A DNA stretch of 64,000 nt from RGIG9115 sp045649825 (GTDB taxonomy: Bacteria; Bacillota; Clostridia; UBA1381), in the NCBI GenBank assembly GCA_045649825.1, contig JAZRQO010000017.1:1-64000 (forward strand). Reading direction: 5' to 3'. The notes beneath the pieces were generated by a model. The model had not been told where the DNA came from. It made no database searches and was given only the letters and a program-made list of their open reading frames with translations. Both the position numbers and the translations under genes were made by a program. Positions 1 to 7,102 of the stretch are shown here, one piece after another; within the stretch, counting starts at the first letter, position 1; each line of letters begins with the position of its first letter.

Positions 1-570
1 TGGTTAGAAATAACACTTGACAATGAAAAACGCACGAAGAAAAAGCTTGCCATAAAAGATGAAAATGTAATTAAAAAGCTGAACGATAATCCTATTGAAA
101 ATGTTATCGGTGTTAATCTTAAAGCATCAATTCCTGACAAAGCACTTGAAGGAAAAGCAGATTATTATATAAAAGATAGCATACAACTTTTGATTGATTA
201 TGATGATTATGATAAGTATTTTGAGATAGTAGATATTTCGTATGGCGAAGTTCCTGATGTTGTGAAAACATACGATGCAACCCCCGAAGATAAAATAAGC
301 GAGTATATTAAAAATGGCGAACTCTGTTATTCCTCTACTCACTATGAAATGAGTGACGGAACATGGAAAGTCAAAGAACTTCCATATACATACAAATACA
401 GATTAGAACTTACGGGAAGATTGCATAATGCAGTAAAAGATTCTACTTACATTATTTTGAGCAACAGAAACGATATTACTTTTGAGCAAGCGTGGAAAGC
501 AAGCGGTCTTAGCAGTAATACAGAAGATTACTTTGATACAAAAGATGCTATTATAGTCGGACAAAAATAA
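1..570 (+). CDS. Hypothetical protein, C-terminal part only
   Basis: Reading frame 1 is open from the first base of the window to a TAA at 568-570, giving 189 visible residues; the start lies upstream. The protein is strongly charged, rich in Asp, Lys and Tyr, and has no membrane segment in the visible part. I do not recognise a family. A perfect 8-bp stem terminator follows directly, so the gene ends its own transcript before the PadR operon. It lies inside the inferred mobile element and may be cargo. Confidence 0.6.
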   Translation, partial: WLEITLDNEKRTKKKLAIKDENVIKKLNDNPIENVIGVNLKASIPDKALEGKADYYIKDSIQLLIDYDDYDKYFEIVDISYGEVPDVVKTYDATPEDKISEYIKNGELCYSSTHYEMSDGTWKVKELPYTYKYRLELTGRLHNAVKDSTYIILSNRNDITFEQAWKASGLSSNTEDYFDTKDAIIVGQK

Positions 571-574
571 AACT

Positions 575-605
575 AATCGCCGGGATTTTCTCGGCGATTT
601 TTGTT
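575..605 (+). terminator. Rho-independent terminator
   Basis: Stem 575-582 pairs with 592-599 (8 bp), followed by a T-rich tail. It starts a few bases after the stop of the partial first gene. Confidence 0.85.
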
Positions 606-611
606 AAATGG

Positions 612-640
612 TTGACTTTTGATTTTCAATATGTTATAAT
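612..640 (+). promoter_or_regulatory. SigA-type promoter of the padR operon
   Basis: TTGACT at 612-617 and TATAAT at 635-640 are separated by 17 bp. The padR start follows 55 bp downstream, and a long palindrome lies across the expected transcription start. Confidence 0.8.
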
Positions 641-673
641 TCTATATACATAGAATATCTATGTATATAGAAT
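639..673 (+). promoter_or_regulatory. Probable PadR operator (15-bp inverted repeat)
   Basis: Positions 639-653 are the exact reverse complement of 659-673, with a 5-bp spacer. The arms contain ATGTATA/TATACAT-type sequence typical of PadR-family operators. The palindrome begins inside the -10 box and covers the start site, so binding would block transcription. Autoregulation is inferred from this position. Confidence 0.7.
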
Positions 674-694
674 TAAGATGTAAAGGTGATGAAA

Positions 695-1033
695 ATGGCA
701 ATTAACAAAGAACTTGTAAAAGGCAGCACATCAATTCTTGTTTTATCGTTGTTATCAAGAGAAGATATGTATGGCTATCAGATAACGCAGACTTTAAAAG
801 AAGAAACTAATAATGTTTTTGAGATGAAGGAAGGTACGTTGTATCCTCTTTTACACGGATTGGAAAACGAGAAAGCAATCGAGGCATATTGGAAAGATGC
901 TGATAATGGAAAACGCAGAAAATATTATCATATCACAAAAGTTGGAAGGAAACTTTTAGACGATAAAAAGGCTGAATGGAATGTGTATTCTAAAGCGGTC
1001 AACACGGTTATAGGGGGTGTGTGCTATGAGTAA
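695..1033 (+). CDS. PadR family transcriptional regulator
   Basis: This is a 112-residue winged-helix repressor of the PadR-like type, with the characteristic LSREDMYGYQI segment, the KEGTLYPLLHGLE segment and the KRRKYYHIT wing. The ATG at 695 is chosen because AAAGG at 682-686 is 8 bases upstream; an in-frame GTG at 686 overlaps that site. PadR proteins sense ligands or envelope stress and usually repress their own operon. Here a 15-bp perfect palindrome covers the promoter. The stop overlaps the next gene by 8 bp, so the regulator and the HAAS-SEDS membrane protein are translationally coupled, a common pairing for PadR with HAAS/DUF1700 proteins. Confidence 0.9.
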   Translation: MAINKELVKGSTSILVLSLLSREDMYGYQITQTLKEETNNVFEMKEGTLYPLLHGLENEKAIEAYWKDADNGKRRKYYHITKVGRKLLDDKKAEWNVYSKAVNTVIGGVCYE

Positions 1034-2438
1034 AATGACAGAATGCTTTATCAATGATATTTGCAGTTATATAAAATATAAGGCTGCACATAAGGAAATT
1101 AGAGAAGAAATATCATTACATATCGAGGAATTAAAAGAATCTTATATGGAAAAAGGAGCTTCTGAAGAAGAAGCAGAAAGAAAAGCTATTACTAATATGG
1201 GTAAAGCTGAAGATATAGGTGAAAAGTTAAATAAACAACATAAACCTCAAACTGAATGGAGCCTTATTTTCTTAACTGCTATTATTTCTATCTTTGGTAT
1301 TTTGGTAATGTATGTAAGTAGCAATTTTGAAAATCATCCTATTTCTTTTGGAATGCATATACTCCATATTGTATTGGGTTTTGCAACTTTAATAGGCGTG
1401 TATTTTTTAGATTATATTAAGTTAAAAAAGCATCCGGTGATTTTGTTTTCACTTGGAATATTTTTAATGATTATATGTGGATTTTTTGGAACTCAATATA
1501 ACGGAGTTCGTAGTTGGATTCGTATTGGGAATATTGCTATTTCAGTAAATTCAATAGTAGGAATATTATTTGTTGTGGCTTTTTGTGGTTTCTTAGAAAA
1601 GTTTCAAAATGAAGGATTTATCGGTATATTTAAAATGATAATTATAGGAATATCCTCTATGTTTCTTTTCGTGCTTCAGCCATCAATGAGCATGGTATTT
1701 ATACTTTTGGTAGCATACGCTATTGTTTTGTTGAGAGCTATTTCATTAAATCATTTTGGCGGAAATAAAAAAATTCAAATGGTTTCACTTCTTTCTTTTG
1801 GCGGCATATCAGCTATTTTGAGTGTGTTATTTGTAATAATTCAAAGTCCAAACAGAATACAACGGTTGTTAATGTTTTTGGATAATGGTGCATCAGATCC
1901 TTTAGGTGGTGGATGGATATATGCTATGGGGCATAAACTATTAAATGCAGCGAATTTAATCGGTAAAGCATCACCTTTATCTGAAGGTAATATAGATTGG
2001 GTAATGCCATCAATTACAACTGATTTTGCTCTTATAAATATAATATACAATTTTGGATGGTTAGTCGGCATTGCTCTTTTAATTACAATAGCAGTATTCA
2101 TTATGAGAATGTTTATAACTTCAAATAAAGTAAAAAATTCTTTTGGTTTTTATGTTGCTCTCATTTCTTGTGTAATGCTTACACTACAGTTTGTAATAAG
2201 CACCTTAATGAATCTTGGCTTATGTCCTTATTTGGATGTTTCTCTGCCTTTTATATCATACGGAGGTACAAATTACATTACAAACATGATATATGTGGGA
2301 TTGATTCTATCTGTGTGGAGAAAAAACAATATTTTGCCCCGAACTTATAGAAATGTGAACAGGAAAGAAAAAATGATAACCTTTGCTGACAACAAACTCA
2401 TTATTGATTTTGGAGTTAATAAGACAAAAGATGTTTGA
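1026..2438 (+). CDS. HAAS/permease-prefix domain fused to FtsW/RodA/SpoVE (SEDS) protein
   Basis: The ATG at 1026 follows GGGGG at 1013-1017. The 470-residue protein has an acidic helical N-terminus (about residues 1-75) resembling the HAAS/permease prefix domain 1 found next to PadR genes, then about ten hydrophobic segments. The second part is a SEDS domain: GVRSWIRIG, the large extracellular loop ending in TTDF, and LPFISYGGTN near the C-terminus. Asp333 in TTDF aligns with the catalytic Asp of SEDS peptidoglycan glycosyltransferases. Known SEDS proteins polymerise lipid II with a class B PBP, but none is encoded nearby. PadR control and mobile-element location suggest an accessory envelope role rather than essential FtsW or RodA. 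The function of the fusion is inferred. Confidence 0.82.
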   Translation: MSKMTECFINDICSYIKYKAAHKEIREEISLHIEELKESYMEKGASEEEAERKAITNMGKAEDIGEKLNKQHKPQTEWSLIFLTAIISIFGILVMYVSSNFENHPISFGMHILHIVLGFATLIGVYFLDYIKLKKHPVILFSLGIFLMIICGFFGTQYNGVRSWIRIGNIAISVNSIVGILFVVAFCGFLEKFQNEGFIGIFKMIIIGISSMFLFVLQPSMSMVFILLVAYAIVLLRAISLNHFGGNKKIQMVSLLSFGGISAILSVLFVIIQSPNRIQRLLMFLDNGASDPLGGGWIYAMGHKLLNAANLIGKASPLSEGNIDWVMPSITTDFALINIIYNFGWLVGIALLITIAVFIMRMFITSNKVKNSFGFYVALISCVMLTLQFVISTLMNLGLCPYLDVSLPFISYGGTNYITNMIYVGLILSVWRKNNILPRTYRNVNRKEKMITFADNKLIIDFGVNKTKDV

Positions 2439-3466
2439 AAAACGAATTGGAAGTGATTACGATAAGAAAAAAACTATGTGTAGTTTTATTACTAATTGTG
2501 ATGTTACTGTCATCTACAACCGGATGCAATAATACCACCGTAAATAATAACAAATCAACAGAGGTGAGTGATTTATCTAAATTAGAGTTGTCTGATGATA
2601 ACATGGTAAAAACGATTCAAGAAATATCAACACATCCTCGTGCAGTTAATACAGAGCAAATAAAAGAGGTTGAAGAATATCTCATAAAACAATTTCAAAG
2701 TTACGGATATACAAAAATAGACAAACAACAGTTTTTCTATAATAATGGTAATAATGAAAATGCAATTCGCAGGTCATCACAAGCTGATATATATTTAGCT
2801 CCTACTGCCGATTCAACGGATGCAGACGGTGTTGGCAATAATATTATCGTAACTAAAAGAGCTGAAGATACAACAAATGAGTTAATTTTAAGTGCTCACT
2901 TCGATAGCACCGAAAATTCTTATGGTGTGAATGATAATGCTTCGGGGGTTGCAGTAGTTCTTGAATTAGCAAGAGTGTTGTCGGATATTGATTTACCATA
3001 TAATGTGAAATTTATAATGTTCTCCGGAGAAGAAAAATACATGCTTGGCTCAAGATGGTATGTAAACACTTTGTCTGAGGAAGAACGAAAAAATATAATA
3101 GGTGTAATAAACATTGACACTATTGCAGAGAAAAGTAATTTGGGTTATATGTTGATGCTCCACGGAAATAAAAAGATTGAGAATAATCAATATACCGATG
3201 AAGATTTAAAACGATTAGCCGATGCTAATAAAAATAGTATTTCAGAACTTTTTGAAGACGAGAATAGATTTATTCCAACAATGGCAATGAATAGTGACCA
3301 TTACCCCTTTTCGTTGGTAGGAATTCCTGCTGTTTCAATAGTACAAGATTGGAAAGATGGAATAAATGCAAATTCACCTGACGATGTATTTGAAAAAATC
3401 GATACTGATAGGTTGTATGAAGTCGCATCAGAAGTTCTTAATGTGCTATTAAAGATTTCACAATAA
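2435..3466 (+). CDS. M28 family metallopeptidase lipoprotein
   Basis: The protein has a basic N-terminus, a hydrophobic stretch and a lipobox-like SSTTGC, so it is probably lipid-anchored outside the cell. The rest is an M28 aminopeptidase domain with all metal ligands visible: AHFDS, NDNASG, SGEE (catalytic Glu and ligand), NIDTIA and SDHYPF. M28 enzymes bind two zinc ions and remove N-terminal residues from peptides. It overlaps the end of the SEDS gene by 4 bp. The start is uncertain: the TTG at 2435 lacks a clear ribosome site, and GTG at 2453 would also keep the signal peptide. It is the last gene of the PadR operon, followed by a strong terminator. The substrate is unknown. Confidence 0.82.
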   Translation: MKNELEVITIRKKLCVVLLLIVMLLSSTTGCNNTTVNNNKSTEVSDLSKLELSDDNMVKTIQEISTHPRAVNTEQIKEVEEYLIKQFQSYGYTKIDKQQFFYNNGNNENAIRRSSQADIYLAPTADSTDADGVGNNIIVTKRAEDTTNELILSAHFDSTENSYGVNDNASGVAVVLELARVLSDIDLPYNVKFIMFSGEEKYMLGSRWYVNTLSEEERKNIIGVINIDTIAEKSNLGYMLMLHGNKKIENNQYTDEDLKRLADANKNSISELFEDENRFIPTMAMNSDHYPFSLVGIPAVSIVQDWKDGINANSPDDVFEKIDTDRLYEVASEVLNVLLKISQ

Positions 3467-3490
3467 AGCTACAATTCTATAATGATTTAT

Positions 3491-3534
3491 AAACCCGCCG
3501 GGAAACAATCTCGACGGGTTTATTCGTTTTTTGA
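3491..3534 (+). terminator. Rho-independent terminator of the PadR operon
   Basis: Arms 3491-3503 and 3509-3521 pair over 13 positions with one mismatch, and a T run follows at about 3528-3534. Confidence 0.85.
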
Positions 3535-3730
3535 CCAATATCTACATTATCCTTGTCTAAATATAAGGAATTTGCTCAATTTATATACTATAATGACGAA
3601 AAGTTTTTATGTTTCAATAACAAGTTTCGACAGACAATGATAGCGAAAAATGGTATAATTATTGTAAAACGAAGATAAAATATCACTTTATTTAGAGAAA
3701 TACTGTTTGCTGATGAAGGAGGATATAAAA

Positions 3731-3832
3731 ATGCTTTTACTGTATGATAATGTACCAATTATTAGAATAATGAAACTTGACCGCTTGGTTCCTAAAGGAG
3801 TCAAGCGGTTGTTTTTTGTGCGAAATATGTAG
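3731..3832 (+). CDS. 33-residue leader-like ORF with a terminator inside it
   Basis: A very good ribosome site (GAAGGAGG, 3716-3723) precedes the ATG at 3731. The 33-codon ORF ends at 3832. A TATAAT-like -10 box is at 3654-3659, without a convincing -35. Codons in the second half form an intrinsic terminator hairpin (3780-3787 with 3802-3809, then a T run). An ORF of this type followed by a terminator resembles the leader peptides that control resistance or transfer genes on mobile elements by attenuation. The downstream gene that it would have controlled is not intact here. The regulatory role is inferred. Confidence 0.5.
   Translation: MLLLYDNVPIIRIMKLDRLVPKGVKRLFFVRNM
3779..3818 (+). terminator. 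Terminator or attenuator hairpin inside the leader ORF
   Basis: The 8-bp arms 3780-3787 and 3802-3809 are followed by a run of T at 3811-3816. The hairpin is within the translated part of the 33-codon ORF, so ribosome position could decide whether it forms. Confidence 0.7.
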
Positions 3833-3885
3833 ATATATATTTTTTTTAATCTTATAATGTCAAATTTTGGAAGGAGAGGAAAAGC

Positions 3886-3969
3886 GTGACAATGACTGAA
3901 GAAAGTTCAGAACAATATTTACAACAGAATAAAGAAAATGTTTGGCGTGGCAATCTCGCACGCACATAG
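3886..3969 (+). CDS. 27-codon ORF, probable gene remnant
   Basis: GTG at 3886 follows a strong AAGGAGAGG site (3871-3879). The frame ends in TAG after 27 codons. The same frame then stays open for about 40 further codons before the next stop. This suggests either a broken start of a longer gene or a leader. No family recognised. Confidence 0.3.
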   Translation: MTMTEESSEQYLQQNKENVWRGNLART

Positions 3970-4160
3970 GGTTTATTCGCTTCTGATTGCAGGCGGATTG
4001 CCGTGCGGTCAGGAGTGATAAAATATGTATCTTTGCCCAACACCAATTTTAATTGTATTTGTAAGAAGAAATCGCTCACATCAACATAGGACAAGCAGTA
4101 GTAAATGTAACAACAGTTCCGATGCAGATGGCGGAGCAAGGGTTCGCTCACACCGTACAG

Positions 4161-4205
4161 CCAAAGAAAGCTCTTTAGGTAGAGTTTGCTTTGGTTGTTT
4201 TTTTA
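4161..4205 (+). terminator. Imperfect hairpin with T run
   Basis: Outer arms 4161-4166 and 4189-4194 and inner arms 4171-4174 and 4181-4184 pair, followed by a T run from 4198. It ends the small-ORF stretch. Confidence 0.55.
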
Positions 4206-4287
4206 TCTCTAAAAACAGAATATATCATTGTCGAGGTCCCCCGTACTCCAATTAAATTTAACAAAAATTTGGTTGGAGGATGTTCGA

Positions 4288-4380
4288 ATGAAAAAAACTT
4301 TAATTATTTTTTCTAATGTAAAGGTTTCCTTGACATTAGACGTGTATTATAAAAGCCGAGAAAGGGGGTGTCGGCTGTGA
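4288..4380 (+). CDS. Short 30-codon ORF upstream of the HTH gene
   Basis: ATG at 4288 follows GGTTGGAGG (4271-4279). The ORF encodes a basic N-terminus and a short hydrophobic run, and its stop (4378-4380) overlaps the GTG start of the next gene. It may only serve to couple translation of the HTH protein. No family recognised. Confidence 0.35.
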   Translation: MKKTLIIFSNVKVSLTLDVYYKSRERGCRL

Positions 4381-4715
4381 AAGAAAAACTAACTACATAT
4401 GAAAGACGAGAAAATATCAAGTTGTTCTTAATTAAAGAAAAGGCTACAACTGCTCTTAGATTGTCTTTTATGTTCGATGTTTCAAGACAAACAATTATGA
4501 ATGATATTGTTTTTCTCAGCAGTCGATTGCCCATAATCACCACCAAAGGAACCGGTGGAGGTATTTTTCTCAATTCGGATTTTGATGGTCCTAAAGAGTA
4601 TTTAAACTCTGAAGAAGAACAGTTATTATTGAAGTTATGTGAAAAAGTAACATCTAAAGATAAGATGATTCTTTCTAACATAATTAACAAATTTTCTGTT
4701 CCTAAGGACAAATGA
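4377..4715 (+). CDS. Short HTH-domain DNA-binding protein
   Basis: The 112-residue protein starts with an HTH of the DeoR/HTH_11 type: ALRLSFMFDVSRQTIMNDI is a clear helix-turn-helix, and a small wing follows (TTKGTGGGIFL). GTG at 4377 is preferred because GGGGG at 4364-4368 is 8 bases upstream; an earlier GTG at 4368 touches that site. There is no ligand-binding domain, so it is either a stand-alone regulator of the element or the N-terminal half of a longer WYL-type regulator. Its stop overlaps the ATG of a 27-codon ORF (4712-4795), after which coding signal is lost. Similar small HTH genes occur beside recombinases in Firmicutes mobile elements. Confidence 0.6.
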   Translation: MKEKLTTYERRENIKLFLIKEKATTALRLSFMFDVSRQTIMNDIVFLSSRLPIITTKGTGGGIFLNSDFDGPKEYLNSEEEQLLLKLCEKVTSKDKMILSNIINKFSVPKDK

Positions 4716-5256
4716 AATCTTTTGTGAACCTTGAAAAAGAAAGCGTGCAAGATAACGGCATTGCAGTATATGAGCATACGGATACATTCCGATAAATTTG
4801 AGCCGGGCAATGGGTACGCCATGACGATTTTGTTAAACAACCTTCATTTACCTTCTTTCTAAAGGTTGAAAATTCGAGCGAGAAATACCTGCATTGTAAA
4901 AGAGGTCTGCTACCTTGTGGCAAAGATGATTTATCGGCATAATGATACTTCTGCTTAGTTACAGTCCGAGCGTTTAAAGCGTCGCAGGCAATAAGAGCAG
5001 TCCGGGCGGTGCCGGGAAGGTGAAATTCCTATGGAGCAGTTACGCAAGCTGCCATCCGTTTTTGCTTTAATTATTGATATGGTTTGATGGTATTAAAAAA
5101 GGGATCGGTATGCATAGTCCCCCTAAAAATACAAATATAAGTATGTGTGCACCTGTTACTTTGTTGTATTGTGTATTGGTCCCTTTCTTAATGCTATCAA
5201 ATCGGAATATTACAAACTATGATACACATAAAATGAAGAAAGGACGGTGTTGCTTT
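4712..5256 (+). other. Decayed region between the HTH gene and the small protein gene
   Basis: A 27-codon ORF (4712-4795) overlaps the HTH gene stop in an ATGA arrangement. After that the plus strand holds only short coding-like pieces broken by stops. One is a GC-richer patch at about 4960-5060, unlike its AT-rich surroundings. This looks like the debris of one or two deleted element genes. No RNA gene or repeat recognised. Confidence 0.4.
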
Positions 5257-5430
5257 GTGGATGATAAGTATGTTGTGACTTGTGAAGATGATAATATCCA
5301 AAATGATAAAGAATTTATTCTTAACATTCAGAAGGCAATGCTTGTTACTTTGTTTGAAAGTAAAAAAATAAACCACTTTCAATACGAATACGCAATAGAA
5401 TTGCTTGAAAAAAATTTTAGAAAGAAGTAA
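5257..5430 (+). CDS. Small protein next to recombinase
   Basis: GTG at 5257 lies 9 bases after AGGACGG. The 57-residue product has an acidic N-terminal half and a helical C-terminus of the pattern ILNIQKAMLVTLFESKKI...YAIELLEK, which resembles the short SHOCT-like tails seen in proteins encoded just upstream of serine recombinases in clostridial elements. The recombinase start is 58 bp downstream and both probably share a transcript. A role in recombination directionality is possible but is only inferred from position. Confidence 0.55.
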   Translation: MDDKYVVTCEDDNIQNDKEFILNIQKAMLVTLFESKKINHFQYEYAIELLEKNFRKK

Positions 5431-5488
5431 TTTTTTTGCGAATATTTAATACAGATGTTAAAATTTTATTGAAAGGAGTTGGTTTATA

Positions 5489-7102
5489 ATGCTAAATGTA
5501 GCAGCATATTGTCGAGTTTCAACCGACAAAGACGATCAGGCAAACAGTTTTGAAAGTCAAAAGTTGTATTTTGAGGAATATATAAAAAGAAATCCTGAAT
5601 GGGAACTTTATGAAATCTATGCAGATGAAGGCTTGACGGGTACAAGTACAAAAAAGAGAAAAGCTTTCAATAAAATGATTGCAGATGCACACTTAGGAAA
5701 ATTTGACCTGATTATCACAAAAGAAGTAAGCAGATTCGCAAGAAACACCGTAGATACTCTGCAATATACAAGAGAATTAAAATCTCTAAATATTGGTGTT
5801 TACTTTGCTCTTGATAATATCGACACTCTTGCACCGGACGGAGAATTAAGACTTACAATCATGGCTTCGTTGGCTCAGGAAGAAAGCAGAAAAACATCTG
5901 AACGAGTTAAATGGGGACAAAAGCGACAAATGGAAAAAGGTGTTGTCTTTGGACGAGATATGCTTGGATATGATGTTGTAAACGGTGTTCTGCATATCAA
6001 TGAAGATGGAGCAGAGATTGTAAGATTGATATTTCATAAGTTTGCAATAGAGAAAAAAGGTACATACACCATAGCAAGAGAACTTCGTGAAGCAGGATAT
6101 AAAACTATAACGGGAAATGCAATATGGACAAATACTGTTATTCTGAAGGTTCTGAGGAATGAAAAGTATTGTGGTGACCTTATTCAAAAGAAAACCTTTA
6201 CTCCTGATTTTCTTACACATCAAAAAAAATACAATCGTGGTGAAGAAGATTTTGTTGTGTTAAGGGACCATCACGAACCTATTGTTTCAAGAGAACTTTG
6301 GGATATGGCACAATATGAACTTGATAAACGCTCACCGTCTGAAGAAATCAAATTAAGACATAGTAATCGTTATCCACTATCGGGAAAAATAGAATGTGGT
6401 TGTTGCGGAAACAGATTTGTGTCAAGAACGAAAAAAAGAAAAGACGGAAGCAGATATAAAGCTTGGCGATGCTATGAAGCAGCACAACATGGCTTGCCGA
6501 AAATTGATGCTGCAGGGAATCAAATCGGATGTAATGTTAATTCTCAAATTCGTGATGAAGATTTTATGCTTGCGATTCAGAAAGTTATTGAAAATTTGAA
6601 AGCGAACAGAAAAGTAATTTTAGATGGAGTCCTTGAAGTCTTGAAAATTGTATTCGATGCAGGAGAAAGTAAACAACTTGATGAAGATGCAATCAAAAAG
6701 AGAATTGAGAATCTTACATCTAAATCGGAAAGATTGCTTGATTTGTATTTGAGTGAGGATTTGACAAAAGAACAATATCGACAAAAGAAAGAGAGCTATG
6801 AAAAAGAGATTGCGGAGTTAAATTACTCTTTAACACAAAGCAACAAGGAGAAATACAATTCATACGATAGCGAACAGATAATTGCCGATGTGAAAGAATA
6901 TCTATCAGATTTACTCTATGCAAGAAAGCAAGACGATATATTTTATAAAACAATCATAGAAAAGATTGTAGTTTACGATAGGAAGCATTTTGATGTTTAT
7001 TTAAATTTGCTCCCACACAGATGGAAAGTAGTGCTAAATTCAGCGTTAGAGCCGAATGACCTGTGTGGGAGCATTAAACACACGACATACCTATGTCGGT
7101 AA
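5489..7102 (+). CDS. Large serine recombinase (site-specific integrase/excisionase)
   Basis: The 537-residue protein has an N-terminal resolvase domain with the catalytic serine at residue 11 (AAYCRVSTD), the RNTVDTLQ and EESRKTSERVKWG segments, a central recombinase domain (about 160-280), a zinc ribbon with CGCCGN near residue 302, and a C-terminal coiled coil (about 400-470). This is the full architecture of TnpX/phage-integrase-type large serine recombinases. GAAAGGAG at 5471-5478 supports the ATG at 5489. The last few codons and the TAA lie beyond the apparent crossover point, in cotJC-derived DNA. Excision would therefore change its C-terminal residues. It points toward the interrupted cotJC and is the best candidate for moving the element. 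Confidence 0.93.
   Translation: MLNVAAYCRVSTDKDDQANSFESQKLYFEEYIKRNPEWELYEIYADEGLTGTSTKKRKAFNKMIADAHLGKFDLIITKEVSRFARNTVDTLQYTRELKSLNIGVYFALDNIDTLAPDGELRLTIMASLAQEESRKTSERVKWGQKRQMEKGVVFGRDMLGYDVVNGVLHINEDGAEIVRLIFHKFAIEKKGTYTIARELREAGYKTITGNAIWTNTVILKVLRNEKYCGDLIQKKTFTPDFLTHQKKYNRGEEDFVVLRDHHEPIVSRELWDMAQYELDKRSPSEEIKLRHSNRYPLSGKIECGCCGNRFVSRTKKRKDGSRYKAWRCYEAAQHGLPKIDAAGNQIGCNVNSQIRDEDFMLAIQKVIENLKANRKVILDGVLEVLKIVFDAGESKQLDEDAIKKRIENLTSKSERLLDLYLSEDLTKEQYRQKKESYEKEIAELNYSLTQSNKEKYNSYDSEQIIADVKEYLSDLLYARKQDDIFYKTIIEKIVVYDRKHFDVYLNLLPHRWKVVLNSALEPNDLCGSIKHTTYLCR

Larger units (their letters stand above)
3467..4376 (+). other. Mostly non-coding stretch with small ORFs and decayed coding fragments
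   Basis: Apart from the terminators and small ORFs listed separately, no full-length gene is visible. Several short open stretches in different frames carry protein-like composition broken by stops. One example is about 4070-4182 on the plus strand, read in the frame ending KKAL-stop. They look like remnants of mobile-element genes, but no family could be named. Confidence 0.45.
1..7091. mobile_element. Right end of an integrated element carrying a serine recombinase, inserted in cotJC
   Basis: The right boundary is placed at about 7,090. There the recombinase reading frame runs into a 5' fragment of cotJC, and a perfect 7-bp inverted repeat flanks a CC dinucleotide. The left end and the rest of cotJC are not in the window, so the element is longer than 7 kb. 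Visible contents are an unidentified partial gene, a PadR operon with membrane and lipoprotein genes, a leader ORF with a terminator, a decayed stretch, a small HTH gene, a small protein gene and the recombinase. No phage structural or conjugation genes are seen in this part. It could be a prophage remnant, a recombinase-carrying genomic island or an integrative transposon. The boundary is directly supported; the extent is inferred. Confidence 0.72.

Noticed and set aside
4025..4255. Open frame of 76 codons on the plus strand
   Set aside because: No ribosome site at its start, basic and Ser/Arg-rich composition typical of a shadow frame, and it crosses a terminator hairpin. Treated as part of the decayed region.
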